Source of the DNA: an uncultured Selenomonadales bacterium
Lineage (GTDB): Bacteria; Bacillota_C; Negativicutes; Selenomonadales; Selenomonadaceae
DNA length: 6,257 nt
Assembly (NCBI GenBank): GCA_947302675.1
Contig: CAMYWI010000093.1
Location: forward strand, 1 to 6,257
Reading direction: 5' to 3'
Shown in pieces: positions 1 through 6,093 of the stretch. The notes under the pieces were generated by a model, which was not told the origin of the DNA, did no database searches, and was given only the letters and a program-made list of their open reading frames with translations. How positions within the stretch are numbered: position 1 is the first letter of the stretch; every line of letters starts with the position of its first letter. A program made the position numbers and the translations under genes.

Positions 1-84
1 CCGCAAATGCGAGAGGTCGCGCTGAAAATTTATCAAACCCTCGTCGAGAAACTTCCGGCGGTCTTCGACGACCTTCAGCCGTAA
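1..84 (+). CDS. C-terminal end of an unrecognised protein (partial)
   Basis: The reading frame is open from the first base and closes at a TAA at 82-84, giving the last 27 residues of a protein that starts outside the window. The visible tail is helical in character (REVALKIYQTLVEKLPAVF) and ends DDLQP. It is too short to assign to a family, and no function is proposed. The stop lies 17 bases before the -35 box of the rpiB promoter, so this gene belongs to a separate upstream unit, although read-through into rpiB is possible. Reality as a coding end is inferred from the open frame, the coding-like residue composition and the same strand as all its neighbours. Confidence 0.5.
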   Translation, partial: PQMREVALKIYQTLVEKLPAVFDDLQP

Positions 85-100
85 AAATTTTTTCGTACTA

Positions 101-129
101 TAGACAAATGTCCTATGTTGAAATATAAT
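101..129 (+). promoter_or_regulatory. Sigma-A-type promoter for rpiB
   Basis: A -35 box TAGACA (101-106, five of six consensus bases) and a perfect -10 box TATAAT (124-129) are separated by exactly 17 bases. Transcription would begin near 136, leaving a leader of about 23 bases that contains the AAGGAG ribosome binding site of rpiB. The match is seen directly; activity is inferred. Confidence 0.8.
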
Positions 130-158
130 GCGTTCGTAATTGAGAAGGAGTGTTTTAG

Positions 159-602
159 ATGAAAATTGTAATCGGCAGTGATCACGGCGCAGTTGAGCTT
201 AAAGAGGAAGTCAAGAAAGTTTTGGCGGAGTTTGAAGGCGTCGAGGTCAATGATGTCGGAACTTTCGACACAAGCCCTGACGATTACCCCGATGTTGCCG
301 AGAGAGTCTGCGCGGAAGTCATCAGCGGTGCGGCGGAGCGCGGAATAGCTCTTTGCGGCACGGGGATTGGAATTTCCATTGCGGCGAATAAAATCAAAGG
401 CATTCGTTGCGCACTCTGTCATGATGTTTTTTCTGCGAAGATGAGCCGCGAGCATAACAATGCAAACGTCTTGGCTCTTGGCGGGCGCGTCATTGGCTAC
501 GGTCCCGCAGGAGAGATTGTTCGCGCGTGGGTTGCCGCCGAGTTTGAGGGCGGTCGGCATGAACGCCGCGTCAATAAAATCATGGCTCTCGAAAACAAGT
601 AA
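159..602 (+). CDS. rpiB: Ribose-5-phosphate isomerase B
   Basis: This cytosolic enzyme of the RpiB/LacA/LacB family interconverts ribulose 5-phosphate and ribose 5-phosphate in the non-oxidative pentose phosphate pathway. The 147-residue length is typical. The N-terminal strand and GSDHGA motif (residues 6-11) carry Asp8 and His9. SPDDYPD lies at 39-45. CGTGIG (66-71) holds the expected catalytic Cys66 and the phosphate-binding turn. REHNNAN (97-103) holds His99, matching the general acid/base position known in the E. coli enzyme, and GGRVIG follows at 108-113. The ATG is chosen because AAGGAG (145-150) lies 8 bases upstream and the protein begins directly with the family's MKIVIGSDHG start. 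It has its own promoter and a terminator just downstream, so it appears monocistronic. Its product is the substrate of Prs, encoded later in the window. Some family members act on allose or galactose 6-phosphates, but nothing in the context suggests that here. Confidence 0.95.
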   Translation: MKIVIGSDHGAVELKEEVKKVLAEFEGVEVNDVGTFDTSPDDYPDVAERVCAEVISGAAERGIALCGTGIGISIAANKIKGIRCALCHDVFSAKMSREHNNANVLALGGRVIGYGPAGEIVRAWVAAEFEGGRHERRVNKIMALENK

Positions 603-626
603 AAAACTTCTCCGATAAATCCTTTG

Positions 627-658
627 TCCCGAAGTCAAACGGCTTTGGGATTTTTTTT
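627..658 (+). terminator. Intrinsic terminator after rpiB
   Basis: The arms TCCCGAAG (627-634) and CTTTGGGA (643-650) form an 8-bp stem with one G-U pair and an 8-base loop, followed at once by eight T residues (651-658). It lies 24 bases after the rpiB stop and separates rpiB from the ispE operon promoter. Confidence 0.85.
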
Positions 659-675
659 CCCTAAATGGCGGCGGC

Positions 676-704
676 TTGTCAAAGAAAATAAAGCGTGGTA
701 GAAT
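676..704 (+). promoter_or_regulatory. Sigma-A-type promoter of the ispE-prs operon
   Basis: A -35 box TTGTCA (676-681) and a -10 box TAGAAT (699-704), each matching consensus at five of six positions, are spaced by exactly 17 bases. The expected transcription start is near 711. The position, just after the rpiB terminator and just before ispE, fits a promoter for the whole downstream gene run. It also shows that an in-frame GTG at 695 lies inside the promoter and cannot be the ispE start. Confidence 0.75.
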
Positions 705-733
705 TTCGCCGAATATCAAAAGGCGGTGAGTCA

Positions 734-1594
734 ATGGTAAAAGAATCGGCGCGAGCGAAAATCAATTTGACGTTGGACATCTTGGGGGTGCGTGCGGACG
801 GCTATCACGAAGTAGAAATGATAATGCAGGCGATTGAACTCGCGGACGCGGTGGAGCTTAAGAAAATTTCGCGCGGAGTAAGTTTGAAGTTGGACGCGAC
901 AAAAATCAGAGGCGGCGAAAACATTCCGTGCGATGAAAAAAATTTGGCGTGGCGAGCGGCAGTTGAGTTTCAAAAGTTTTGCGGAAAAGATTTGGGCGTC
1001 GAGATAAGCATTGAGAAAAAAATTCCCGTGTCGGCGGGCTTGGCAGGCGGCTCGACCGACGCGGCGGCAGTCCTGCGCGGAATGAATCGGCTTTACGAAA
1101 CTAACTTGACCGACGCGGAGCTTTGCAAAATCGGCGAGCGTATCGGTTCGGACGTTCCTTTCTGCATAATCGGCGGCACGTGCTTTGCTGAAGGGCGCGG
1201 AGAAGTTTTGACGCCGCTCACTCCGATTAAAAGTTTCAGCGTCGTTTTGGCTAAGCCGCACGGCGAAATTTCAACGGCTTGGGCTTATACGACTTACGAC
1301 GAAAATCCCGCCGAAGTTCACCCGCCCAACAGGGAGATTATCAGCCAGCTTGAGCGCGGCGACTACGACGCGGCTTTTAAAAATTTTTCAAACGTCCTCG
1401 AAAACGTCGCGCTAAAGAAAATCCCCGCTATCGCCGATTATAAAAATAACTTCCTCGCCGCCGGAGCCAAAGTCGCATTGATGAGCGGGTCGGGACCGAC
1501 TGTTTTCGCCTTGGCTGACGAGACGACCGCGAAAAAGATTTTGGAGAGCGTTGACACTTCAAACGCGCAGATTTTTATCACAAAGACAATTTAA
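734..1594 (+). CDS. ispE: 4-diphosphocytidyl-2-C-methyl-D-erythritol kinase
   Basis: IspE phosphorylates CDP-methylerythritol at the 2-hydroxyl with ATP in the cytosolic MEP pathway to IPP and DMAPP, which feeds the undecaprenyl lipid carrier. This is a GHMP kinase of 286 residues, the usual length. SARAKINLTLDILG (5-18) holds the conserved Lys9 and Asn11. GYHEV lies at 23-27. PVSAGLAGGSTDAAA (98-112) is the glycine-rich ATP loop. GSDVPF (138-143) holds the catalytic Asp140, and the C-terminal GHMP motif MSGSGPTVFAL lies at 250-260. The ATG at 734 is chosen over an in-frame GTG at 695 because the GTG lies within the promoter and has no ribosome binding site, whereas GGTGAG (725-730) precedes the ATG. 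The Shine-Dalgarno match is modest and close to the start. It is the first gene of the operon, with the regulator gene 16 bases downstream. Confidence 0.95.
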   Translation: MVKESARAKINLTLDILGVRADGYHEVEMIMQAIELADAVELKKISRGVSLKLDATKIRGGENIPCDEKNLAWRAAVEFQKFCGKDLGVEISIEKKIPVSAGLAGGSTDAAAVLRGMNRLYETNLTDAELCKIGERIGSDVPFCIIGGTCFAEGRGEVLTPLTPIKSFSVVLAKPHGEISTAWAYTTYDENPAEVHPPNREIISQLERGDYDAAFKNFSNVLENVALKKIPAIADYKNNFLAAGAKVALMSGSGPTVFALADETTAKKILESVDTSNAQIFITKTI

Positions 1595-1596
1595 GT

Positions 1597-1601
1597 AAGG
1601 A
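1597..1601 (+). promoter_or_regulatory. Ribosome binding site that sets the GntR gene start
   Basis: AAGGA (part of AAGGATGA) ends 9 bases before the ATG at 1611, a normal spacing, but only 3 bases before the in-frame ATG at 1605. This favours 1611 as the start codon; the difference is two residues. Confidence 0.6.
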
Positions 1602-1610
1602 TGAATGACG

Positions 1611-2288
1611 ATGAGCAAGAGACTGGAACCGATAACTATAAACAACTACCAGCCGCTTAGAGAAACGGTTTGCGAGGCACTTCGCGACGCAATAAGGCGC
1701 GGGATATTGGAGCCGGGCGAACGATTAATGGAAGTGCAGCTCGCCGAAGAGTTGGGGATAAGTCGGACGCCCGTGCGCGAGGCAATTCGCAAGCTCGAAC
1801 AAGAAGGCTACGTAATAATGATGCCGCGCAGAGGAACTTACGTTTCGGACGTGTCAGTCAAGGACATTAAAGAAATTTTCGAGATACGCTCTGCACTCGA
1901 ATCACTCTCAACAAGTCTGGCGTCAATGCGCATTGAACCCGACGAACTCGAAAAACTGCGCGGTTTGCTCGTCGAAATCGAAGGTCACATCAAAAACAAA
2001 GACATTGATAAAATCGTCGCGACGGATATTGAGTTTCACGGACTGCTTTACCAAGTCAGCCGCAATGAACGGCTCGTCGCGATTATCAGCAACCTAAAGG
2101 AACAACTCGCGCGTTTCCGTACGCTGTCAATGTCATATCCCGGACGCCTTCAACAAACACTGGAAGAACATCGCGCAATGGTCGAGGCAATAGCGGCGGG
2201 CGACGTTGACGCGGCTCGCGAGGCGGCTGAACGTCACATGGAGCAATCGGAAGAAACTCTCCTTAAAGCGATGAGGAAGAGTAAATGA
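1611..2288 (+). CDS. GntR-family transcriptional regulator with FCD ligand domain
   Basis: This 225-residue DNA-binding regulator has the FadR-subfamily layout. An N-terminal winged helix-turn-helix spans about residues 13-80, with PGERLMEVQLAEELGISRTP (35-54) and VREAIRKLEQEGYV (55-68) as the recognition region and the wing at RRGTYV (73-78). An all-helical FCD ligand-binding domain spans about 85-220. The usual FCD metal ligands all appear present: Asp139 and His143 in DIEFH, His187 in EEHRAM, and His209 in ERHM. It should therefore bind a metal and a small organic acid or similar effector, which cannot be named from sequence. It lies between ispE and the hic remnant, in the slot where bacilli carry purR, so control of this operon is a reasonable guess but unproven. 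No clear GntR operator palindrome was recognised near the ispE promoter. The stop overlaps the ATG of the hicA remnant as ATGA. Confidence 0.9.
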   Translation: MSKRLEPITINNYQPLRETVCEALRDAIRRGILEPGERLMEVQLAEELGISRTPVREAIRKLEQEGYVIMMPRRGTYVSDVSVKDIKEIFEIRSALESLSTSLASMRIEPDELEKLRGLLVEIEGHIKNKDIDKIVATDIEFHGLLYQVSRNERLVAIISNLKEQLARFRTLSMSYPGRLQQTLEEHRAMVEAIAAGDVDAAREAAERHMEQSEETLLKAMRKSK

Positions 2289-2415
2289 AACGTTCGGAGC
2301 TGTTAAAACTCCTTAGAAAAAATGGCTGTCGATTTTAGTGCCGCGACATTCCGGTAAAGAACTGCCGAAAGGTTTAGCTGAAGGTATTCTTAAACAAGCC
2401 GGCATAAAAAAATAA
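2285..2415 (+). pseudogene. hicA: HicA mRNA-interferase toxin, broken by internal deletion and frameshift
   Basis: HicA toxins are small (about 60-residue) double-stranded-RNA-binding-fold RNases that cleave mRNA and are neutralised by HicB. The ATG at 2285 opens MKRSELLKLLRKNGCRF (17 residues), a clear HicA N-terminus, then meets TAG at 2336-2338. From 2338 a different frame gives VPRHSGKELPKGLAEGILK and ends at TAA 2413-2415 after 25 residues, a clear HicA C-terminus. The roughly 16-18 central residues, which in the family hold the glycine/histidine segment with the catalytic His, are missing, and the two halves are out of frame. No active toxin can be made. The start overlaps the GntR stop by four bases, and the hicB gene follows 13 bases later in the usual toxin-antitoxin order. 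Programmed frameshifting is unlikely because the catalytic segment is absent in every frame. Confidence 0.85.
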
Positions 2416-2428
2416 GGGGTGAGTAACG

Positions 2429-2818
2429 ATGCAATGCATTTATCCTTCTATATTCAAGTGGGACGATAAAGAAAAAGTCTATCTCGTAAGTTTTCCCGAC
2501 ATTGAAGGTTGCTTGACTTTCGGTTACACTAAATCGGACGCCTATAATTATGCAACGGACGCTTTGAATTTAATGCTGTCGAACGCGGAGAAATATAGCG
2601 AGCCGATTCCCAAAGCCAGCAAGCTCGAAGATATTAAACTCGACGACAAAAACAGTTTTGCGCAATACATTTATGCGGATACCGAGCTTTACAAGGAAAT
2701 GTTGCAACTCAGAAAAATTTTGGACATGAAAAAAAGAAATAAGGCAAAAAGATTCGCGAAAACAACTAAAAACCGGAGGTTGAATAAAATTGGAAACCCT
2801 AATACTTGCGGCAGGTAA
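2429..2818 (+). CDS. hicB: HicB-like antitoxin with atypical basic C-terminal tail
   Basis: HicB proteins neutralise HicA and usually autoregulate their operon. Residues 1-90 form the HicB core: MQCIYPSIF at the start, then YLVSFPDIEGCLTFGYTKSD (18-37) with the hallmark FPD-x-x-G-x-x-T-x-G pattern, an AYNYATDALNLML helix (38-50), PIPKAS (59-64) and YADTELYKEM (82-91). After this the usual ribbon-helix-helix DNA-binding domain is absent. Instead residues 101-120 are about half Lys and Arg, and the last 10 codons overlap the start of glmU, using its ribosome binding site as codons. The start has AAGGGGTGAG (2414-2423) at good spacing. With hicA broken this is an orphan antitoxin, or a truncated gene reading through into the glmU leader. 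A reduced, RHH-less HicB-like protein with retained function is the alternative. The family call is secure; integrity is uncertain. Confidence 0.8.
   Translation: MQCIYPSIFKWDDKEKVYLVSFPDIEGCLTFGYTKSDAYNYATDALNLMLSNAEKYSEPIPKASKLEDIKLDDKNSFAQYIYADTELYKEMLQLRKILDMKKRNKAKRFAKTTKNRRLNKIGNPNTCGR
2775..2779 (+). promoter_or_regulatory. Ribosome binding site for the TTG start of glmU
   Basis: GGAGG ends 10 bases before the TTG at 2790. It lies inside the hicB reading frame, so ribosomes translating hicB pass over it and glmU may be translationally coupled to hicB. Confidence 0.75.
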
Positions 2819-4142
2819 AGGCACGCGCATGAAAAGCAAACTGCCCAAAGTTCTGCACAAAGTCGGCGGCAAGCCCATGCTCCAACACGTCATAGACGCC
2901 GCCAAAAAAGCAGGCTCCACGCGCGAAGTGGCAGTTATTGGTTCGGGCGCGGAACTCGTTCGGAAAAATATTTCGGGCGTTGAATTCGTTTTGCAGGAGG
3001 AACAGCTCGGCACAGGTCACGCGGTACTTTCTGCGAAAGAAAACTTCGCCGGCTCGGAAGGCACCCTTTTAATTTTGTGCGGCGATACCCCGCTGTTGAC
3101 TGTCGAGTTGCTTAAAAATTTCGTTGCAACTCATGAAAGCTCCAACTGCGCGGCAACCGTCATGACTGCCAAAATGCCCGACGCTACCGGCTACGGCAGA
3201 ATCATCTACGCGGAGGACGGCTCCTTACAGAAAATCGTCGAGGATAAGGACGCGACCGACGACGAAAAGAAAATCCTTGAAGTCAATGCGGGCGTCTACT
3301 GCTTCGACGTGCAAAAACTTTTCGGCGCGTTGGCTAAAGTTAAAAATGATAACGCGCAAGGCGAATACTATCTGCCCGACGTGTTGCCGATTCTTAAAGA
3401 CGCGGGCGAGAAAATCGGCGCGTACCTCGCTCCGTACTGCATTGAAACTATCGGCATAAATAATCGCAGTCAACTTGCCGCCGCCGATAAAGCCCTGCGC
3501 ATGAGAAAAGAACAGGAGCTTATGGAGGCGGGCGTCACGATTATTGACCCCAACACGACTTTTATCGACAGCAACGTTAAAATCGGGCAGGACACGATTA
3601 TTTACCCCAACACCTACATCGAGGGCAAGACGGTTATCGGCGAGGACTGCGAGATTGGTCCCAACGTTCGCCTTGCCGATATGACGGTCGGCAACAAAGT
3701 TAAGGTTCAATTCAGCTACTGCCACGAGGCGGAGATTCTTGACGGCGTGACAATGGGTCCTTACGTTCATATTCGTCCGGGCACGACGATTGGCAATAAC
3801 GTCAAGATTGGCAACTTCGTCGAGGTCAAGAACTCAAATGTCGGCGAAGGCTCCAAGCTCCCGCACTTGCAATATATCGGCGATACCGACGTTGGCGCGG
3901 GCGTCAATATCGGTTGCGGCACGGTCACTTGTAACTACGACGGCAAGAAGAAATATCGCACGACGATAGAGGACAACGCCTTTATCGGCTGCAATACAAA
4001 TCTGGTTGCGCCCGTCACGGTTGAAAAGGGCGCGTACATTGCGGCGGGCTCGACCATTACAAAGGACGTGCCGAAAGATAATCTTGCGATTGCGCGTTCA
4101 CGTCAAGTCAACATTGAAGTTTGGAACGATAAGCGGAAGTAA
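2790..4142 (+). CDS. glmU: Bifunctional UDP-GlcNAc pyrophosphorylase / glucosamine-1-phosphate acetyltransferase
   Basis: GlmU acetylates glucosamine 1-phosphate with acetyl-CoA and then joins the product to UTP, giving UDP-GlcNAc for peptidoglycan and surface glycans. The 450-residue length fits. The N-terminal Rossmann-like uridyltransferase domain (about 1-228) shows LAAGKGTRMKSKLPK (6-20), QLGTGHA (72-78), CGDTPLL (97-103) with the metal-binding Asp99, NAGVY (166-170) and GINNRSQL (222-229). The C-terminal left-handed beta-helix (about 250-440) shows hexapeptide repeats, HIRPGTTIG (327-335), LPHLQYIGD (357-365) with the likely catalytic His359, and NIGCGTVTCNYDG (373-385). The start is TTG: the nucleotide-binding motif begins at residue 6, and the next ATG (residue 14) would remove it. 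It overlaps hicB by 29 bases. The DUF1919 gene follows after 16 bases. The enzyme works as a cytosolic trimer in known family members. Confidence 0.97.
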   Translation: METLILAAGKGTRMKSKLPKVLHKVGGKPMLQHVIDAAKKAGSTREVAVIGSGAELVRKNISGVEFVLQEEQLGTGHAVLSAKENFAGSEGTLLILCGDTPLLTVELLKNFVATHESSNCAATVMTAKMPDATGYGRIIYAEDGSLQKIVEDKDATDDEKKILEVNAGVYCFDVQKLFGALAKVKNDNAQGEYYLPDVLPILKDAGEKIGAYLAPYCIETIGINNRSQLAAADKALRMRKEQELMEAGVTIIDPNTTFIDSNVKIGQDTIIYPNTYIEGKTVIGEDCEIGPNVRLADMTVGNKVKVQFSYCHEAEILDGVTMGPYVHIRPGTTIGNNVKIGNFVEVKNSNVGEGSKLPHLQYIGDTDVGAGVNIGCGTVTCNYDGKKKYRTTIEDNAFIGCNTNLVAPVTVEKGAYIAAGSTITKDVPKDNLAIARSRQVNIEVWNDKRK

Positions 4143-4158
4143 CTAAGGAGGATTTTTA

Positions 4159-5061
4159 ATGAACGTAGTAATTTGGGTGCAGTATGACACGGTAGCCACG
4201 CAGTCAAAGGCGAAGGGTCAAAGCCTGTTGAAGTCGGCGTTCGCGGCACTCGACAAACCAAAGGGCATTGTGAATATCGTCGGCGTCGTCGAGTCGGTAC
4301 CCATGCCGATTAACAAGCTCCCCAACATCATTGACAAAAGAGACTTGGCAAAAGTTGACTGCGATTTAGTTTTGGTGACGGGGCATGACATTGACCTCGC
4401 GCCGATTTTGGCTGAGGCAAAGGAACTCGGCGTCGACCCCGATAAATTCGTCCTCGACCGCACTGTCTTGATACCCGGCTTTAAGCTTGAAAAGTATCAG
4501 CAACTGCGCAAGTCGAACCTGTCGATTTTGTCAATGGGTTGGTGGGCTGGCATTGCCTATCACAAGCTCGGACTGCCGGAACTTTCGCCGACAATCGGCA
4601 TGTACGCGACCGAAGAAAATTTTATAAACTTCCTGCCGGAGGCGCGTTGGCATTTGAAAAAGGATTTGCACTTCGAGCGCACGGAGTACAACGCGGACTT
4701 GGGCATTAACTACCCGATTTTCTGGCTTGACGGCATGCAGTGGTTCATGAACGGTTACACGAGCGACGCCGAAGCACTGGAGCTTTTCAATGAGCGCAAG
4801 CAGAAAATTAACTGGTCAAATGTCCTCGTGACAATGCACACGTCAAGCCCCGCCGTCTTGGAGCGGTTTGACTGCTTGCCCTACGCCAAGAAAGTTTGCT
4901 TTGTGCCGTTCGAGACGGAGCTTGAGTCGGGCTTTTACATTGATCCGAAATACTGCGGCGGCAATCTCCTGCACGCGGCGGAGGGAATTCTCACGGGCGA
5001 AGTCGCGGCTTATGACGTTTGGGATTTGTTATTGTACGGCAAAAAGACGCCGCTCAAATAA
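4159..5061 (+). CDS. DUF1919 family protein, possible surface-polysaccharide role
   Basis: This is a 300-residue protein without signal peptide or membrane segment, so probably cytosolic. Residues 1-115 look like a small alpha/beta domain: CDLVLVTG (68-75), then ILAEAKELGVDPDKFVLDR (83-101) and IPGFKLEKY (105-113). The region from about 119 to 290 matches the DUF1919 pattern found in capsule and exopolysaccharide proteins: NLSILSMGWWAGIAYHKLGL (120-139), SPTIGMYATEENFINFL (143-159), NERKQKINWSNVLVTM (211-226) and LERFDCLPYAKKVCFVPF (234-251). Many relatives begin this domain with an SNNCWGG-like motif; here it is SMGWWAG. The biochemical activity of the family is not known to me. The ATG has a very strong AAGGAGGA site (4145-4152). 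Its place between glmU and prs suggests use of UDP-GlcNAc-derived sugars or another envelope role, which is inference. Codon usage resembles the neighbours, so recent transfer is not indicated. Confidence 0.75.
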   Translation: MNVVIWVQYDTVATQSKAKGQSLLKSAFAALDKPKGIVNIVGVVESVPMPINKLPNIIDKRDLAKVDCDLVLVTGHDIDLAPILAEAKELGVDPDKFVLDRTVLIPGFKLEKYQQLRKSNLSILSMGWWAGIAYHKLGLPELSPTIGMYATEENFINFLPEARWHLKKDLHFERTEYNADLGINYPIFWLDGMQWFMNGYTSDAEALELFNERKQKINWSNVLVTMHTSSPAVLERFDCLPYAKKVCFVPFETELESGFYIDPKYCGGNLLHAAEGILTGEVAAYDVWDLLLYGKKTPLK

Positions 5062-5081
5062 ATTTTTGGGGAGCTGTTCAA

Positions 5082-6047
5082 ATGAGCACTAAAAGCAGGA
5101 TTGAGGAAATCGGGAACTTCTGTTTGATGACCGGCAACGCCAATCCCGAACTCGCGCAGAAAATCGCCGAGCACATGGGCGTTAAAATCTTTGATACGTT
5201 CGTCGGACGTTTCAACAACGGCGAGTCGCAGGTCATGATTAGCGACAGCATTCGCGGCAAGGATATTTTTATCATTCAGCCGACCTCGCAACCCGTCAAC
5301 GATAATTTAATGGACTTGCTGATTATGGCGGACGCTTGCAAGCGGGCGTCGGCGCACTCGATAACCGCCGTCGTGCCCTACTACGCCTACGCTCGCCAAG
5401 ACAGGAAGACGCGCGGGCGCGAGCCTATTTCCGCTAAACTCGTTGCAAATTTAATGGTTGCGGCGGGCATGACGCGCGTTATCACCGTCGATTTGCACGC
5501 GGGACAAATTCAGGGTTTCTTCGATATTCCGGTTGACCACCTCAAGGCGGCTCCCGTGCTTGCCGACTACTTCCGCGAACAAAATTTTGGAAATGATTTG
5601 GTCGTCGTCTCGCCCGACTTGGGCGGCGTCACTCGCGCAAGAGAACTTGCCGATTATCTCAAAGCTCCGATTGCGATTATCGAAAAGCGGCGTCCGCGTC
5701 CCGGTGAGGCGGAAGTTATGAGCATTATCGGCGACGTGAACGGCAAGTTCGCGCTTATGGTTGATGATATTGTCGACACGGCGGGCAGTCTCTGCGAAGG
5801 TGCGAAGGCTCTCAAACGTCTCGGCGCAAAGAAAGTTATCGCCGCCTGCACACACGCCGTTTTGAGTAAAAATGCCGTCGAGAAAATCAATAATTCCGAT
5901 ATTGGACAGCTCGTCATTACAGATACAATTCCCCTGCCGCCCGAAAAGCATTCCGATAAAATTACCGTGCTCAGCATGGCGGGAGCTATCGGCGACGTTA
6001 TCTTGAATATCCAATCTCATCGTTCGGTTAGCGTTCTCTTCAGATAA
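5082..6047 (+). CDS. prs: Ribose-phosphate pyrophosphokinase (PRPP synthetase)
   Basis: Prs transfers pyrophosphate from ATP to ribose 5-phosphate, making PRPP for purine, pyrimidine, NAD, histidine and tryptophan synthesis in the cytosol. The 321-residue length matches class I bacterial enzymes. Visible motifs are FNNGESQV (44-51), PYYAYARQDRK (99-109), the metal-binding VDLHAGQIQGFF (136-147) with His139, SPDLGGVTRA (177-186), the flexible catalytic loop EKRRPRPGEAEV (201-212), and the PRPP-binding loop VDDIVDTAGS (227-236). The C-terminus ends RSVSVLFR, as in the family. The ATG at 5082 is chosen because GGGGAG (5068-5073) lies 8 bases upstream. An in-frame ATG at 5019 would add 21 unrelated residues encoded inside the DUF1919 gene. 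It is the last gene of the operon, 20 bases after the DUF1919 gene and followed by a strong terminator. Its substrate is made by RpiB, encoded at the other end of the window. Confidence 0.97.
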   Translation: MSTKSRIEEIGNFCLMTGNANPELAQKIAEHMGVKIFDTFVGRFNNGESQVMISDSIRGKDIFIIQPTSQPVNDNLMDLLIMADACKRASAHSITAVVPYYAYARQDRKTRGREPISAKLVANLMVAAGMTRVITVDLHAGQIQGFFDIPVDHLKAAPVLADYFREQNFGNDLVVVSPDLGGVTRARELADYLKAPIAIIEKRRPRPGEAEVMSIIGDVNGKFALMVDDIVDTAGSLCEGAKALKRLGAKKVIAACTHAVLSKNAVEKINNSDIGQLVITDTIPLPPEKHSDKITVLSMAGAIGDVILNIQSHRSVSVLFR

Positions 6048-6061
6048 TCATGATAAAATTT

Positions 6062-6093
6062 TCGGCGGTGAGCAATCGCCGCTGATTTTTTTT
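6062..6093 (+). terminator. Strong intrinsic terminator after prs
   Basis: TCGGCGGTGA (6062-6071) pairs with TCGCCGCTGA (6076-6085) as a 10-bp stem containing two G-U pairs and capped by a GCAA tetraloop (6072-6075), with eight T residues directly after (6086-6093). It lies 14 bases past the prs stop and ends the ispE-prs operon. The next gene's ribosome binding site begins only three bases further on. Confidence 0.9.

Noticed and set aside
57..93. Possible terminator for the upstream gene
   Set aside because: CGGC/GCCG and GGTC/GACC can pair around 57-81, but there is a 4-base bulge and the T-run (88-93) is separated from the stem by TAAAAA. The hairpin also lies within coding sequence. It is too weak to call.
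705..713. Short inverted repeat TTCG-C-CGAA near the ispE operon transcription start as a GntR operator
   Set aside because: Only four base pairs per arm, which is expected by chance, and it does not resemble known FadR-subfamily operators.
75..734. Long open frame on the minus strand (219 codons) across rpiB
   Set aside because: It is antisense to a certain rpiB gene and shows no recognisable protein motif. It also crosses the terminator and both promoters. Such mirror frames recur opposite ispE, glmU and prs and reflect codon composition.
2336..2340. Programmed frameshift restoring HicA
   Set aside because: No slippery sequence is apparent, and the central catalytic segment is absent in all frames, so shifting would not produce a working toxin.
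2338..2415. Separate small protein from the second half of hicA
   Set aside because: The frame has no ribosome binding site before the GTG at 2338, and the residues are plainly a HicA C-terminus, so it is part of the pseudogene.
5019..5081. Longer prs start at the ATG at 5019
   Set aside because: It would encode 21 residues unrelated to Prs inside the DUF1919 gene and lacks a ribosome binding site. The ATG at 5082 has GGGGAG at good spacing.
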